A stretch of DNA of 11,694 nt. Origin: Methanomicrobiales archaeon. GTDB taxonomy: Archaea; Halobacteriota; Methanomicrobia; Methanomicrobiales; Methanoculleaceae. The position numbers and the translations under genes were made by a program. The notes beneath the pieces are model-generated. The model was not told the origin of the DNA and searched no databases. It saw only the letters and a program-made list of their open reading frames with translations. The stretch covers positions 1 through 11,694 of the forward strand of contig JAGVUK010000067.1 in the NCBI GenBank assembly GCA_019136335.1, read 5' to 3'. Below are positions 1-7,719 of this stretch, piece after piece. Numbering within the stretch: position 1 is the first letter of the stretch; each line of letters opens with the position of its first letter.

Positions 1-1049
1 TACTCCTCCTCCCGCAGTTCCATCACCCGGAGCACGTCCGTCCGGGTGACGATCCCGACCAGGGCGCCGCCGTCGGCGACGACCGGGATCCTCCCGATAT
101 CCTTGCCCGTTATGACCCGGAGCGCGTCGAGAAGCGGTGCCGACGGCGGGAGGGTGGTCGGGTTCCGGGTCATGACGTCGCGCACCTGCATGGCCTCCCG
201 GTCGATCGGGGAGATCTTGTGGATGTCGGCGAGCGCGACGATCCCCACGAGCGCTCCCCGCTCCACCACGGGAAAGCCGAGATGCTTCGTCTCGTACATC
301 ATCTCCACCAGCCGGGAGAGGGGCGTCTCCGGCTCCACGGTGACGACGGGGCTGCTCATCGCATCCGCCACCGTGACGTCCTGCAGCAGGATGTTGTAGC
401 GGAGGAACGTGGCCTCCTGGCTCGCCCCGATATAGATGAAGAAGGCGATGATGATCAGGATGGGATTGAGGAAGAGGAGCCCGATAAGCCCGAAGAGGAC
501 GGCAAACACCTTCCCGACGTCGGCGGCGATCCGGGTCGCCCGGGAGAGCGGCATCCTCCGGGCGAGCCATGCCCGCAGAACGCGCCCTCCGTCCATCGGG
601 AACGCCGGGAGGAGGTTGAACCCGAAGAGCAGGATGTTCAAGAGGCTGAGGTAGCCGAAGACGAAGACCAGAACCCCGGCGACCGCTGGGTCGCCGACCG
701 CGGCATCGAAGACATAGACCAGGGCGGCGCTGACGAGGCCGATCGCGAGGCTCGTCAGCGGGCCCGCGAGCGCCATGGGGAGCTCCACCTTCGGGTCCGG
801 CATCGTCTCTTCCATCTGGGAGACGCCGCCGAGGATGAGGAGCGTGATGCTGTGGATCTTGATTCCCCTGGCCTTGGCGATGAGCGAGTGGGCCATCTCG
901 TGGATGAAGACACCGACGAAGAGGCCGAGCGCGACGACGGTCCCGAGGATGTAGGGGTTGAGCCCGGCCGCAATCAGCGTCACGTCGATCGGAACACCGA
1001 AGAAGTTTGACCGGAATCCCGGCAAGGTTTCCGATCTGCAGCGACGCAT
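1..1049 (-). CDS. Site-2 protease (M50 family) with two C-terminal CBS domains; N-terminus disrupted, 3' end at window edge
   Basis: This is an intramembrane zinc metalloprotease of the archaeal S2P/RIP type with a cytosolic CBS pair. Family members cut membrane-bound substrates; the substrate here is unknown. From the ATG at 1049, the zinc motif HEMAH is at residues 50-54 inside a hydrophobic helix. The second metal motif is at 148-155 (PAFPMDGG), followed by a hydrophobic stretch near 185-205. CBS1 spans about 224-285 and CBS2 about 289-349. The last readable residues are acidic (REEE), and the next codon begins TA at the edge, so it is either a stop or Tyr. The first 15 residues look unlike the family. 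Another ATG at 1053, one frame away, encodes the family-like MNASLQIGNLAGIPVKL. Together these suggest a deletion with frameshift that removed the first membrane helix. The catalytic core looks intact. Family assignment is secure; the start is not. Confidence 0.85.
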   Translation of the reverse strand, partial: MRRCRSETLPGFRSNFFGVPIDVTLIAAGLNPYILGTVVALGLFVGVFIHEMAHSLIAKARGIKIHSITLLILGGVSQMEETMPDPKVELPMALAGPLTSLAIGLVSAALVYVFDAAVGDPAVAGVLVFVFGYLSLLNILLFGFNLLPAFPMDGGRVLRAWLARRMPLSRATRIAADVGKVFAVLFGLIGLLFLNPILIIIAFFIYIGASQEATFLRYNILLQDVTVADAMSSPVVTVEPETPLSRLVEMMYETKHLGFPVVERGALVGIVALADIHKISPIDREAMQVRDVMTRNPTTLPPSAPLLDALRVITGKDIGRIPVVADGGALVGIVTRTDVLRVMELREEE

Positions 1050-1053
1050 TCAT

Positions 1054-1106
1054 GGAAAATGAGTATCTTTTTATCATTTATAGTAGTATACCTTCAGAGG
1101 ATACCG
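1054..1106. promoter_or_regulatory. Compact divergent promoter region between the S2P gene and the PRC-barrel gene
   Basis: This AT-rich 53-bp gap separates two divergent genes in otherwise GC-rich DNA. On the minus strand, CTATAAATGA (1085-1076) is a good archaeal TATA-box candidate. It lies about 27 bp before the ATG at 1053, which would give a nearly leaderless S2P transcript. On the plus strand, TTTATAGTA (1078-1086) lies about 25 bp before the ATG at 1107. AGAGG at 1096-1100 could serve as a ribosome binding site with a 6-nt spacer. The two candidate TATA boxes overlap, so transcription in the two directions may compete. This is inference from spacing only. Confidence 0.5.
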
Positions 1107-1370
1107 ATGAGAACACAGATCACCGAGCTGTTCGGACTCCGCGTCTATACCGATAGGGCTGTCTTTGTCGGGAGCGTTGATGATGTCGTGGTCGATGTGG
1201 ATCAGAAGAAGATCGACTCCCTTGCAGTCGGGGAACTCAACCCCGAGATCGGCGAGGTGAAGGGGTATTCGGGGCTGCAGATCCCCTTCCGCATCATAAA
1301 GAGCATCGGGGATATCGTCATCATCCGCCATATCCCGGGGATCTTCAGGTCGCCGGCAAAAGAGGAGTAA
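1107..1370 (+). CDS. PRC-barrel domain protein
   Basis: This is a small, probably cytosolic protein of 87 residues that is essentially one PRC-barrel domain. That beta-barrel fold is found in photosynthetic reaction-centre subunit H, in the ribosome-maturation factor RimM and in many short archaeal proteins of unknown function. The visible pattern is alternating beta strands. A FGLRVYTDRAVFVGSVDDVVVD segment (split at its turn) is followed by IDSLAVG, then by an IPFRIIKSIGDIVIIR-like hydrophobic strand run near residues 58-74. I chose the ATG at 1107 because AGAGG lies 6 nt upstream. An in-frame ATG at 1059 would add 16 hydrophobic residues encoded by promoter-like DNA and is unlikely. It lies 46 bp before the Thg1-like gene on the same strand and could share a transcript with it. 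In archaea such proteins are often proposed to act in RNA processing or division, but nothing here decides its role. Confidence 0.82.
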   Translation: MRTQITELFGLRVYTDRAVFVGSVDDVVVDVDQKKIDSLAVGELNPEIGEVKGYSGLQIPFRIIKSIGDIVIIRHIPGIFRSPAKEE

Positions 1371-1416
1371 CCGGGATATCCGGCCTATCCAGGGATCTTC
1401 CTCCTGTCGAGAGAAT

Positions 1417-2151
1417 ATGGATATCAAAGGTCGCGAGATCTACTCGAACCTCACCATCTTCCCCCCCGTTTTTGTCAGGCTCGACGGTCGGGCCTTTCAC
1501 CGCCTTGCCCGTGCGCTCGATCTTAGAAGGCCGTTCGATCCCCTGTTTCACGCGGCCATGCGGTCGGTCTGCCGCTATCTCCTCACCGGGAGCGGGCTTA
1601 CACCTCTCTTCGCCTACACCTTCTCCGACGAGATCAGCCTCTACTTCTCGACGCTGCCGTTCTCCGGGCGGGTGGAGAAGATCGATTCCGTGGCCGCCGC
1701 GGCTGCGGCAAGCGCGCTGACGATCGAGCTTGGGTGCCGTGAGCCCCTCGCGTTCGATGCCCGGACCATCCCCGCAGCAGGGGAGTTTGCGGTCGAGTAT
1801 CTCACCTCCCGGCAGAACGAAGCGTGGCGCAACCACATCAACGCCTACTGCCAGAGCGCGCTGGTCAACGAGGGGATGAGCCCCCGTGAGGCCGCCGCCG
1901 CGCTCCGGGGGATGCAGTCGGATGCGATGCACGATATGATGTTTCAGCGCGGCGTCAACCTGGCGGCGACACCGGCCTGGCAGCGGCGGGGGACGCTCCT
2001 CTACCGGGAAGAATGTGTAAAAGAGGGGTATAACCCCCTGACGGGGGAGAGCGTCGAGGCAAAGAGGACCTGCATCCGGGAACCGGAGGAGACGCCCCTC
2101 TTCTCAACGGTCGAGGGGGCGGCCCTGATCCGGTCACTCACCGGCGCGTGA
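1417..2151 (+). CDS. Thg1-like tRNA 3'-5' nucleotidyltransferase (tRNAHis guanylyltransferase family)
   Basis: This enzyme adds nucleotides in the 3'-5' direction to tRNA 5' ends. Eukaryotic Thg1 adds G-1 to tRNAHis, whereas archaeal Thg1-like proteins generally perform template-dependent 5' repair. The 244-residue product carries the polymerase-like palm with both metal-binding carboxylate sites: RLDGRAF with D23, and FSDEIS with D71 and E72. The family motif RQNEAWRNHINAY at 132-144 includes the conserved His and Asn residues. The length suits an archaeal full-length member. No strong Shine-Dalgarno is visible before the ATG, only GAGAG a few bases upstream. The gene ends inside the 3' end of ileS on the opposite strand (18-bp overlap), so the two converge without a spacer. 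Its physical partner is tRNA, as for the neighbouring IleS. Whether it acts on tRNAHis or mainly in repair cannot be told from sequence. Confidence 0.92.
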   Translation: MDIKGREIYSNLTIFPPVFVRLDGRAFHRLARALDLRRPFDPLFHAAMRSVCRYLLTGSGLTPLFAYTFSDEISLYFSTLPFSGRVEKIDSVAAAAAASALTIELGCREPLAFDARTIPAAGEFAVEYLTSRQNEAWRNHINAYCQSALVNEGMSPREAAAALRGMQSDAMHDMMFQRGVNLAATPAWQRRGTLLYREECVKEGYNPLTGESVEAKRTCIREPEETPLFSTVEGAALIRSLTGA

Positions 2152-5100
2152 GATGCCGATCTGCATCTGCACGCCTTCCACGTCCCAGTCTTTCTCGAGC
2201 GCAAAGGATTCGCCCGGTCTCTCTCCATCGGTGTGGCGGACGGTGAGGGCCGCCGCCCGCACTTCCCCGGCGATCTCGTTCTTCCACACATCTTCCCCGA
2301 TGAGCGCAGCGACCCGCCCGTCGGCGACATCCACGGCGGCGACGATGTAGTCGTCGACGTTCAGGTCGAGCTGGCGGCGCATCTCCTGGATCCGCCGGAT
2401 CACCTCACGGGCATAGCCCTCGGCCTCAAGCGCCGGCGTGAGGGTGACGTCCACGTAGACCGTCGCGTCCTTCATGGGCGCGGCAAAGACGCCTGCAGGG
2501 AGGGCCTCCGTGAAGGTGACATGGCGCGCGGCGATCTCGTAACCGTTGAGTTCGGCCTTCCCCTCCCGCTCGATGGCGGCCTTCAGGGCTGTGCCGTCCG
2601 CCCCCTCGATCAGTGCTTTGACCTTCGGCCCCTCTCTCCCGAACTCCGGACCGATCGCCCGCATAACCGGCTCAGCCTGCCAGAGGATCCGGTCCCACGC
2701 CCCCGTAACGACCCTGACCACCCGGGCGTTCGCCCGGGTCCGGGCAAGGTCGTTTAAGTCCAGGAGAGCCGTCTTCACCTCGTCGCTCCCGGTGACCACC
2801 ACGGTCTCAGAGACCGGCCAGCGGAGCTTCCGTTTCCCGGCCTGCCGGGCGGTGGCGACCGCATCGTCAAACGATCGGGCGACCTCCATATCGGTCTCAA
2901 GGTCCGGGTCGGTCAGGAGGTCGTCCGCCTCCGGCCAGTCGAGCATATGGACGCTCTCCGGATCTCCGGCGAGGCGGAGGTTTTGGTAGATCTCCTCGGT
3001 GATGTGGGGGGTAAACGGCGCAAGGAGCGTTATCAGGCGGCGCATGACGTAGTAGAACGTCTCATAGGCATACCGCTTCTCCGGAGAATCCTCTTCGAGC
3101 CACATCCGCGGCCGGACGAGCTGCACGTACCAGCGGGAGAGGTCCTCGAGGATGAAGGCGGCAAGCGCCCGCGTCTCCCGGTGGAGGTGGTACTCCTGCA
3201 TATCCTCCCCGATCGCCCGGATGAGCGTGTTGACCCGGGAGACGATCCAGCGGTCCTCCTCGGGCATATCCCGGATATGGGCCCGGACAAACGATCCGTC
3301 CCACCGTTCGGCGTCTCCGGCGGCGGGCCGGAACGAATCGAGGATCATGTACGGGAGCGGGAACCGGTAGACGTTCCAGAGGATGTTGAGCGCCCGGTGG
3401 ATCGTCTTCACGCCGTCCCAGTTGAACTTCAGGTCGTCCCAGGGGGCGTTTGCCCAGAGGACATAGTACCGGAGGACGTCGACCCCGTACTGGCTCATCA
3501 CCTCTTCAGGCGTCACCACGTTCCCGATGCTCTTGCTCATCTTGCGCCCTTCGGCGTCGAGAGCGAACCCGTGCATCAGGACGCTCCTGTAGGGGGCACG
3601 GCCGAACGCCACGTTGCTCGCCCCGAGCTGGGAGTAGAACCAGCCCCGGGTCTGGTCCTGCCCTTCGGTGATGAAGTCCGCGGGCCAGTAGCGGTCGAAG
3701 GCCTCGCGCTCCCGGGGGAACCCGAGGGTCGCCCAGGATGCGACCGCCGAGTCGAACCAGACGTCGAAGATGTCGTCCACCCGGCGCATCTCTCCGCCGC
3801 AGGAGCACGGGATGGTGACCTCGTCCACGTAGGGGCGGTGGGGGTCGGGGACCTTCGCTCCCGACCGCTCCTCGAGTTCGGCGATGGTGCCGACGACGGT
3901 GTACTCGCCGCACCGCTCGCAGTGCCAGATCGGGATGGGGATACCCCAGTAGCGCTGCCGGGAGATGCACCAGTCACGCGACTCCTTGACGAAATCGTGG
4001 AACCGGGCGCTCCCCGCCCACTCCGGATACCACTTCACCTTCGCGATCTCATCAAGCATCGAGTCCCGGAGCACGGTGGCCTTCAGGAACCATTGCGCCG
4101 TTGCCCGGTAGATGATGGGGGTCTTGCACCGCCAGCAGTGGCCGTAGCGGTGGGTGATCGTCCGCCGGGCGAGGAGGTAGCCGCCGAGCGCGTCGATGAC
4201 GACGTCGTTTGCGTCCCGGACGTACATATCCGCAAATACCCCGGCCGCCGGGGTGAAGCACCCGCCGGCGTCGACCGGGCAGAAGGCCTCAAGCCCCTCC
4301 CGGATACCGACGAGGTAGTCGTCCCACCCGTGCCCGGGGGCTATGTGGACGAGGCCGGTGTTCTCGAGCGCGACGTAGTCGGCCTCGACGACCCGGTGCC
4401 GGATCTCTGCCTGGTGCGGCACGCACCCGGCGAGCGGCGAGATATACTCCGTCCCGACGAGGTCGCTCCCGCTCACCCGTTCGAGGACCGTGTAGTCCTG
4501 GTAGCGGCCCATCTTCAGGACGGGCTCGACGAGTTCGTCGGCGATCCAGAGGACCTCTTCGGCGTCGTCCTTCTTTGCCTTCACCCGTGCGTAGGTGAAC
4601 GCGGGGTTGACCGCAACCGCCACGTTCGCGGGAAGGGTCCAGGGTGTCGTCGTCCAGATCACCAGGTACTCGTTCTCGCGCCCGGCGACCGGGAACTTGA
4701 CGAAGATCGAAGGGTCGGTCTCGTCCCAGTACTCCACCTCCGAGTCGGCGATCGCCGTCTCGCACCGGGGGCACCAGTTCACGACACGGTGGCCGCGCTC
4801 GAGGAGCCCGCGCTCGTCCGCCCGCTGGAGCGTCCACCAGGCGGACTCGATGTAGTCCTCCTTGATGGTCTGGTAGGGGTTGTCGAAGTCGAGCCAGACG
4901 CCGAGCCGCCGGAACTGGTCGCTCATGATCTCCATGTGCGTCACGGCAAACGTCCGGCACTGCTCGACGAATGCGGCGATGCCGTACTCCTCGATATCCT
5001 TCTTCGAGGTGAACCCGAGCTGGTGCTCCACCTTCACCTCGATGGGGAGGCCGTGCATGTCGTAGCCGGCCCGCTCGATGATGTCGGCGCCCCGCATCCG

Positions 5101-5313
5101 GTGGTACCGGAGGATGGCGTCTTTTATGATCTTGTTCCAGGCGGTGCCGAGGTGGATGTGACCGGTGGTGTACGGCGGTCCGTCGACGAAAAAGAACGCT
5201 TTGCCACCCTCGCGCAACGCCCTGACGCGTGCATAGGTATTCTCTTTCTTCCAGTAATCCTGGACTCCTGCTTCGATGTCACGCGGATTATAACTGCTGG
5301 TGACTTCTTTCAC
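2134..5313 (-). CDS. ileS: Isoleucyl-tRNA synthetase
   Basis: This cytosolic class I synthetase charges tRNAIle with isoleucine and hydrolyses mischarged valine. The product is 1059 residues from a GTG start. The HIGH-type signature is HIHLG at residues 52-56, and the KMSKS loop is intact at 591-595. The CP1 editing domain carries WTTTPWTLP from W220 and the editing-site segment APGHGWDDY, with H328, D331 and D332. Several CxxC pairs (WCPRC, CWRC, WHCERC and a CSCGG) are candidate zinc sites, as in archaeal/eukaryal-type IleS. A helical anticodon-binding domain and a C-terminal mixed domain follow. I chose the GTG at 5313 because GAGGG lies at 5325-5321 with a 7-nt spacer and the protein then begins with the expected VKEVTSSYNPR. 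The ATG at 5400 would add 29 atypical residues. The 3' end overlaps the convergent Thg1-like gene by 18 bp. All catalytic motifs are present. Confidence 0.97.
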   Translation of the reverse strand: MKEVTSSYNPRDIEAGVQDYWKKENTYARVRALREGGKAFFFVDGPPYTTGHIHLGTAWNKIIKDAILRYHRMRGADIIERAGYDMHGLPIEVKVEHQLGFTSKKDIEEYGIAAFVEQCRTFAVTHMEIMSDQFRRLGVWLDFDNPYQTIKEDYIESAWWTLQRADERGLLERGHRVVNWCPRCETAIADSEVEYWDETDPSIFVKFPVAGRENEYLVIWTTTPWTLPANVAVAVNPAFTYARVKAKKDDAEEVLWIADELVEPVLKMGRYQDYTVLERVSGSDLVGTEYISPLAGCVPHQAEIRHRVVEADYVALENTGLVHIAPGHGWDDYLVGIREGLEAFCPVDAGGCFTPAAGVFADMYVRDANDVVIDALGGYLLARRTITHRYGHCWRCKTPIIYRATAQWFLKATVLRDSMLDEIAKVKWYPEWAGSARFHDFVKESRDWCISRQRYWGIPIPIWHCERCGEYTVVGTIAELEERSGAKVPDPHRPYVDEVTIPCSCGGEMRRVDDIFDVWFDSAVASWATLGFPREREAFDRYWPADFITEGQDQTRGWFYSQLGASNVAFGRAPYRSVLMHGFALDAEGRKMSKSIGNVVTPEEVMSQYGVDVLRYYVLWANAPWDDLKFNWDGVKTIHRALNILWNVYRFPLPYMILDSFRPAAGDAERWDGSFVRAHIRDMPEEDRWIVSRVNTLIRAIGEDMQEYHLHRETRALAAFILEDLSRWYVQLVRPRMWLEEDSPEKRYAYETFYYVMRRLITLLAPFTPHITEEIYQNLRLAGDPESVHMLDWPEADDLLTDPDLETDMEVARSFDDAVATARQAGKRKLRWPVSETVVVTGSDEVKTALLDLNDLARTRANARVVRVVTGAWDRILWQAEPVMRAIGPEFGREGPKVKALIEGADGTALKAAIEREGKAELNGYEIAARHVTFTEALPAGVFAAPMKDATVYVDVTLTPALEAEGYAREVIRRIQEMRRQLDLNVDDYIVAAVDVADGRVAALIGEDVWKNEIAGEVRAAALTVRHTDGERPGESFALEKDWDVEGVQMQIGISRAGE

Positions 5314-5447
5314 CTCATATCCCTCATATTCAACACTCTGGTGTACCGTTTGTTCTTGGGGGACAAAGCATTTGTGCGACTTGCCGCGCGGAGCGGTCAC
5401 GAGCTCCCTCCCTCAGCCTTTATGCCTCCGGCCCCCTACCCTCCCCC
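5314..5447. promoter_or_regulatory. Divergent intergenic region between ileS and the TIGR00725-family gene
   Basis: This 134-bp gap must hold both promoters. For the plus-strand gene, CCTTTATGCC near 5417-5426 is TATA-like. It lies about 26 bp before the ATG at 5448, and the intervening DNA is pyrimidine-rich with no Shine-Dalgarno, so a leaderless mRNA is likely. For ileS I see no convincing TATA box; AT-rich stretches near 5326-5336 and 5365-5375 are weak candidates. No leader peptide or T-box-like structure was recognised. Confidence 0.4.
5319..5325 (-). promoter_or_regulatory. Ribosome binding site that decides the ileS start
   Basis: The minus-strand sequence GAGGGAT sits 7 nt before the GTG at 5313 and matches the core of the archaeal Shine-Dalgarno sequence. 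No comparable site precedes the upstream in-frame ATG at 5400. This supports translation from GTG and places bases 5314-5400 in the ileS leader or promoter. Confidence 0.6.
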
Positions 5448-5930
5448 ATGCAGATCGCAGTCATCGGGAGGGGGGACTGTTCCGGCGAAGAATACGCGGC
5501 GGCAGAGACCGTCGGCCGCCTCATCGCCGAAAAAGGCGCGACCGTCTGCTGCGGCGGTCTTTACGGGGTGATGGAGGCCGCCTGCAGGGGCGCAAAAGAG
5601 GCCGGCGGGACAACCGTCGGGGTCCTCCCGGACACCGGGGACGGGAACCCCTATCTTGACGTGGTGATCCGCACCGGCATGGGCCACGCGAGGAACGTCG
5701 TCCTCGTTCACTCGGCGGATGCGGTGATCGCCGTCGGGGGAGGGTACGGCACGCTCTCGGAGATTGCAGTCGCCCTCAAGACGGGAAAACCGATCTTTGG
5801 CCTTTCCACCTGGAAGATAGAGGGGGTGAGGGCCTGCGCGACGCCTGAGGAGGCGGTCAGTCTCGCAGTCCGCGCAGGACGCCCGTCTCGTCCGTCTCGT
5901 AGCCCCCGAGGTCCCGGAGGACCTGCTTGA
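5448..5930 (+). CDS. TIGR00725/LOG-fold (SLOG superfamily) nucleotide-binding protein
   Basis: This is a 160-residue cytosolic Rossmann-like protein of the TIGR00725 family, related to the lysine-decarboxylase-like/LOG phosphoribohydrolases and to Mco-carrier-like proteins. The exact substrate of TIGR00725 members is not known to me. The nucleotide-binding start is IAVIGRGDCS (3-12). GGLYGVMEA at 36-44 and VGGGYGTLSE at 96-105 are the signature loops, with E105 in the PGGxGTxxE-equivalent position. GMGHARN at 77-83 is also family-typical. The domain should end near residue 140. The last 24 or so residues are rich in Arg, Ser, Pro and Gly and are encoded in the 74-bp overlap with the convergent moeA-type gene. 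They look like read-through into antisense of that gene rather than conserved protein. It probably has its own leaderless promoter. The neighbouring molybdopterin genes are suggestive because SLOG folds include molybdenum-cofactor-binding proteins, but this is only inference. Confidence 0.88.
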   Translation: MQIAVIGRGDCSGEEYAAAETVGRLIAEKGATVCCGGLYGVMEAACRGAKEAGGTTVGVLPDTGDGNPYLDVVIRTGMGHARNVVLVHSADAVIAVGGGYGTLSEIAVALKTGKPIFGLSTWKIEGVRACATPEEAVSLAVRAGRPSRPSRSPRGPGGPA

Positions 5931-7719
5931 ACGCCTCTGAAGAGACAGTCGCGACCAGGGCCGCGATCCGGGGGTCGTCGAGCATCGCGCGGTGCATCAC
6001 GAGTTCGTAGCGCTCCGTCGCCACCGGGACGAACGCGAGACCGAGCGCCTTTGCGGCGCTGTAAACCCCCATCCCCGCGTCCGCCTCCCCGGTCCGGACC
6101 GCGAGGGCCACCGCAAGGTGCGTCGTCGCCTCGCGCCCGTAGCCGGGGATCGACGCCGGATCGATACCGCGCGCCGCAAGAGAGTGGTCAAGGAGCATCC
6201 TTGTCCCCGACCCCTTCTGCCGGTTGATGAACGTCTTACCGGGCAGGTCGTCAAACGAAAGCCCGTCGCGGGATATGACCCCCTGCTGCCGCTCCGCCAC
6301 GCAGAGGAGGGCGAGGTCCGCGCCGGGCATGTAGCGCTCAAGGTAGTGGGTGTTGTAGGTGCCGTCGGGGGCAAGCAGGTGCATCGGGGCCGCGTGGCAC
6401 TCCTCCTTCTTCAGGGCGATCACCCCGCCCATGCTCCCGAGATGCGTGGAGTGGATATCGACGCCGCGCGGCCGGACCAGGTCGGCAAGGTAGTCAAGGG
6501 CCGGGTCGTGGCTGCCGGTGACGAGCACCGCCTCTTCCGCCTCTCTGCGCGGGACGGTGAGCCGGACCTCCACGGTCTCCCCGGCCTCGGCACCCTCCTT
6601 CTGCGCCGGGATCTGCAGGTAGCCGTTCGCCCGCACCGCGCTCATCTGGACACCTGCGCCCCTCGACTGGGGCACCGCCACCCAGCGGTCGCCGATCCTT
6701 CCCGCCGAGAGGAGGACGAACTCGTCGGTCCCGATATCCGACTGGAGGCTTGTGGTCAGTCTGGCGGCGACGCGCTCGGGCTCCCGGACGGGGAGGCCGT
6801 AGCGGGCGACGAGCGGGAGCACGATCTCGCGGAGCACCGTTGCCGCCGCGAGCGGGTAGCCCGGGAGGCCGATCACCGGCTTTCCTTCGACCCGGCCGAT
6901 GATCACCGGTTTTCCGGGCTTGATGGCGACGCCATGCGCCAGCACCTCTCCAAGATCCCGGATGATATCGGCGGTGTAGTCGCGGGTCCCGGCGGACGAT
7001 CCTGCCGAGACGAGGAGGATATCGTTCTCGGCGGCGCCGCGCCGGACGGCGTCCCGGATCAGGTCATAGTCGTCGGGCACGATGGGGTAGCGGTGCGCCT
7101 CCACCCCGGCCTCCGCGAGGACCGCCGCGGCCATCAGGGTGTTGCTCTCCACCACCTTCCCCGGCGGCGGCATGACGCCGGCCGGCACGAGTTCGCTCCC
7201 GGTAGGGATCAGGCCGGCCCGGACATTCTTGATCGCGACCTCCGTGACCCCGTAGTTTGCGAGCGCCCCCACGTCCTGTGGCCGGATCCGGTGGTTTGAA
7301 GGGAGGATCATCTCCGACTCTCCGATATCCTCGCCGACCGGACGGATGTGCTGCCAGGGGCCGACCGGCTTCCGGACGGTGTAGGTCTCGCCGTCGATCC
7401 AGACGTCCTCGATCATCACCACCGCGTCATAGCCGGGGGGGACGATGTTCCCTGTGTTGACCCTTGCCGCGTCCGGGAGGGTCACCGGATGCTGCTCGCT
7501 CGCCCCGAGGGTATCAGCGCTCTTGACCGCGATCCCGTCCATCGCCGATATATGGATGGCCGGGACCGAGAACCGGGCGAATATGGGCGCGGCGGTGATC
7601 CTCCCCACCGCCCCGGTGGTCACCGGGACCCGCACGACCCCCGGAACCGCCGGAAAGGAGCGCTCCATGAGCGCCCGGGCTTCGGCAAGCGTTATGACCG
7701 AGAGGTAGCGCCTCACCAC
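5857..7719 (-). CDS. MoeA-type molybdopterin molybdenumtransferase fused to a C-terminal PBP-like (molybdate-binding-type) domain
   Basis: The product of about 620 residues joins two modules. Residues 1 to about 395 are MoeA, which inserts molybdenum or tungsten into adenylylated molybdopterin. Visible motifs are AMDGIAV (M60, D61, G62), an IPTGSELVP segment, VSAGSSAGTRDYT and a GLPGYP loop. From about 398 (LVTGSHDPALDYL) to the end is a periplasmic-binding-protein-like domain of the COG1910/PF12727 type, with HAAPMHLL and KGSGTRMLLD segments. It has no signal peptide and so is cytosolic. In related proteins this domain is thought to sense or deliver the oxyanion or another ligand. The start is GTG at 7719 or GTG at 7716. 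Both lie within the stop region of the upstream moeA (7 or 4 bp overlap), behind a near-perfect Shine-Dalgarno at 7731-7722. It is the last gene of the cofactor operon, and its 3' end overlaps the convergent TIGR00725 gene by 74 bp. Confidence 0.93.
   Translation of the reverse strand: MVRRYLSVITLAEARALMERSFPAVPGVVRVPVTTGAVGRITAAPIFARFSVPAIHISAMDGIAVKSADTLGASEQHPVTLPDAARVNTGNIVPPGYDAVVMIEDVWIDGETYTVRKPVGPWQHIRPVGEDIGESEMILPSNHRIRPQDVGALANYGVTEVAIKNVRAGLIPTGSELVPAGVMPPPGKVVESNTLMAAAVLAEAGVEAHRYPIVPDDYDLIRDAVRRGAAENDILLVSAGSSAGTRDYTADIIRDLGEVLAHGVAIKPGKPVIIGRVEGKPVIGLPGYPLAAATVLREIVLPLVARYGLPVREPERVAARLTTSLQSDIGTDEFVLLSAGRIGDRWVAVPQSRGAGVQMSAVRANGYLQIPAQKEGAEAGETVEVRLTVPRREAEEAVLVTGSHDPALDYLADLVRPRGVDIHSTHLGSMGGVIALKKEECHAAPMHLLAPDGTYNTHYLERYMPGADLALLCVAERQQGVISRDGLSFDDLPGKTFINRQKGSGTRMLLDHSLAARGIDPASIPGYGREATTHLAVALAVRTGEADAGMGVYSAAKALGLAFVPVATERYELVMHRAMLDDPRIAALVATVSSEAFKQVLRDLGGYETDETGVLRGLRD

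Noticed and set aside
219..1010. A 263-codon plus-strand open frame rich in Glu, Asp and Arg opposite the S2P gene
   Set aside because: The highly charged low-complexity product is the antisense image of the protease and CBS coding sequence, with no start signals.
1059..1106. ATG at 1059 as the PRC-barrel start, giving a hydrophobic N-terminal segment
   Set aside because: The hydrophobicity comes from the AT-rich promoter DNA. The ATG at 1107 has AGAGG at correct spacing and starts at the domain edge.
1371..1400. Inverted repeat around GGATATCC after the PRC-barrel gene as a terminator
   Set aside because: The stem is only about 4 bp with no T-run after it, so it is too weak to call.
5314..5400. 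ATG at 5400 as the ileS start
   Set aside because: The 29 extra residues are not family-like and occupy the only promoter space. GTG 5313 has a well-spaced ribosome binding site.
2947..5571. An 874-codon plus-strand open frame antisense to ileS
   Set aside because: Its product is rich in Arg, Asp, Val, Pro and Gly with no recognisable domain, and it mirrors ileS codons in GC-rich DNA. The minus strand has every IleS motif, so this is a shadow frame.
5992..7299. A 435-codon plus-strand open frame antisense to moeA-PBP
   Set aside because: It has Arg/His/Asp-rich composition without motifs, opposite a clear MoeA. It arises from codon bias in GC-rich sequence.
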